Source: Phocaeicola fibrisolvens (GTDB taxonomy: Bacteria; Bacteroidota; Bacteroidia; Bacteroidales; Bacteroidaceae). From it: DNA of 64,000 nt. Of the stretch, positions 63,130 to 64,000 are shown in pieces. How positions within the stretch are numbered: position 1 is the first letter of the stretch; every line of letters starts with the position of its first letter. The notes under the pieces were generated by a model, which saw only the letters and a program-made list of their open reading frames with translations, was not told the origin of the DNA and ran no database searches. The stretch lies in NCBI RefSeq assembly GCF_025567125.1, contig NZ_JAOQJI010000002.1, positions 124,001 through 188,000 on the forward strand. Reading direction: 5' to 3'. A program made the translations under genes and the position numbers.

Positions 63130-64000
63130 TCAGGATACCTTCATGCCTTTGGATTTTCTGGTCTGCTGTTTCTGCTGCGTTTCGTCCTTCGGGGCGGTCT
63201 GTCCCTGCTGCAAAGGCTCCTTCACATGCTTCGTGGCTTCGTTGGTCTTGCCCTCGTTGTTCACGGCGAGCTGCGTGCGGCTCTCGTTGGACGGGGCGAC
63301 GGTCTGCGCAAGGTCCGGGTTCTGCGAGTAGGTCAACGGACGCCCTTTCTCGAAACTGAACTTCAGGTATTTCGTGCAGGGCTGTCCCTGGTCGTCCTTC
63401 GCGTTGGCGAGCACCACTGTTTTGCCCTCCACGTAGTCCGCCTTCTGTTGGTCGGTGAACGTGTCGTCCTTCCACTTGCTTATCGGGCGGATGCTGCCGT
63501 CCTCGTTCGTCCACGAGCGGTTGCGGCGTTGCCCCTCTCCGTTGTTCTCCTGCTTCTGCCCTTGTGCGTCGGGATTGTCCTGCGATTTTCCCTGACGCTG
63601 CGCCTGTTGTTGCCGTTGCTGTCCCGGCACGAACTCCACGTCGCGCTTGTCGGCGTTCACCTGAAGCATTGCCTCGAACTTGCGCCCGTTCTTGAGCGTC
63701 ACCTCCTTGGGCAAGGCAAGTCCGGCGCGGAGGATGTCCTGTTCCGCTTTCGACAGGGGTGTCTGCCCGATTTTATTGGGGATGCGCACCTTGTCGGCAG
63801 GGATGTCCACGACTTCATTCGTCAGGCGGTCGATGCTGATGTAGTGGGGCTTGATTTCCCCCGTCTTCTCGTTGGCGAAGTTGATGAGCTTGCCGAGGTT
63901 GCCCGTGCGTTTCAACGCTTTCTTGTCCTCATCGGTGAAGGTGTAGCCCCTGTGGGGGATGTCAAGGCGCGGTTCGTTACGGATGAAATGGGGTGTCAGT
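63130..64000 (-). CDS. DUF3945-type ICE protein, C-terminal part (5' end outside window)
   Basis: The frame is open to the last base of the window and continues upstream of the first internal start: TPHFIRNEPRLDIPHRGYTFTDEDKKAL precedes GNLGKLINFANEKTGEIKPHYISIDRLTNEVVDIPADKVRIP. This is the repeated DUF3945 module. The tail is Gln/Lys-rich and low complexity (QQRQQQAQRQGKSQDNPDAQGQKQENN) with another ordered piece (IRPISKWKDDTFTDQQKADYVEGKTVVLANA). It lies upstream of topB on the same strand. Such proteins recur in ICE backbones, but the function is unknown. Confidence 0.85.
   Translation of the reverse strand, partial: LTPHFIRNEPRLDIPHRGYTFTDEDKKALKRTGNLGKLINFANEKTGEIKPHYISIDRLTNEVVDIPADKVRIPNKIGQTPLSKAEQDILRAGLALPKEVTLKNGRKFEAMLQVNADKRDVEFVPGQQRQQQAQRQGKSQDNPDAQGQKQENNGEGQRRNRSWTNEDGSIRPISKWKDDTFTDQQKADYVEGKTVVLANAKDDQGQPCTKYLKFSFEKGRPLTYSQNPDLAQTVAPSNESRTQLAVNNEGKTNEATKHVKEPLQQGQTAPKDETQQKQQTRKSKGMKVS

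Overview
The window looks like one long stretch of an integrative and conjugative element (ICE) from a gut Bacteroidales (Bacteroides/Parabacteroides type). The evidence is Bacteroides promoters (TAnnTTTGC at -7), weak or absent Shine-Dalgarno sites, many SusC/BtuB-style outer-membrane receptors and surface lipoproteins, RteA/RteB-type regulators, and a topoisomerase III / DUF1896 / methylase-helicase / DUF3945 block known from CTnDOT-like elements. Both window ends cut through genes. There is one 300-N gap (49104-49403).

Layout. (1) 1-9358, + strand: a transfer/DNA-processing module. It holds a cut-off gene, an ArdC-like protein with a MutS-like tail, a glucosaminidase/M23 wall hydrolase, a 58-aa membrane protein, an OB-fold protein, and an ardC-type antirestriction gene split by a complete group II intron (5640-8150). 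(2) 9.4-11.4 kb, - strand: small uncharacterised genes, one frameshifted. (3) 11.9-24.4 kb, + strand: a vitamin B12 uptake cargo operon behind a cobalamin riboswitch. It contains three surface lipoproteins, btuG, an HUH/Y1-transposase-like gene fused into the operon by 4-bp overlaps on both sides, btuB, btuF, btuC, btuD and a DUF2284 protein. (4) 25.9-31.0 kb, - strand: a mobilization operon (lipoprotein, three small proteins, a DNA-binding protein, a candidate oriT, a MobV-type relaxase, an OmpA protein). (5) 31.2-34.6 kb: a serine-recombinase-like protein lacking catalytic residues, HU, SSB and small unknown genes. (6) 35.6-39.2 kb, - strand: rteB and rteA. (7) 39.3-53.2 kb: an outer-membrane uptake system with FecR anti-sigma, STN-type TonB-dependent receptor, beta-helix lipoprotein, another lipoprotein, an orphan PstS-like protein, and an ECF-like sigma gene. 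The sigma gene is separated from fecR by a repeat-rich cassette with two near-identical DUF3592-like genes around a 566-aa membrane protein. (8) 53.2-64 kb, - strand: a C11 protease lipoprotein, then the ICE backbone genes for helicase/methylase, DUF1896, topB and DUF3945.

How it fits together: the backbone (ArdC, OB-fold protein, wall hydrolase, topoisomerase, helicase, relaxase, RteA/B) would serve transfer and its control, while the cargo gives the host B12 capture and a second TonB-dependent uptake route that may involve phosphate. The most unusual points are the apparently domesticated transposase-like gene inside the B12 operon (catalytic Tyr position is His), the degenerate serine recombinase facing repeated operator-like motifs, rteAB sitting behind a PstS gene rather than tetQ, the intron inside ardC, and the repeat cassette between sigma and anti-sigma factor.
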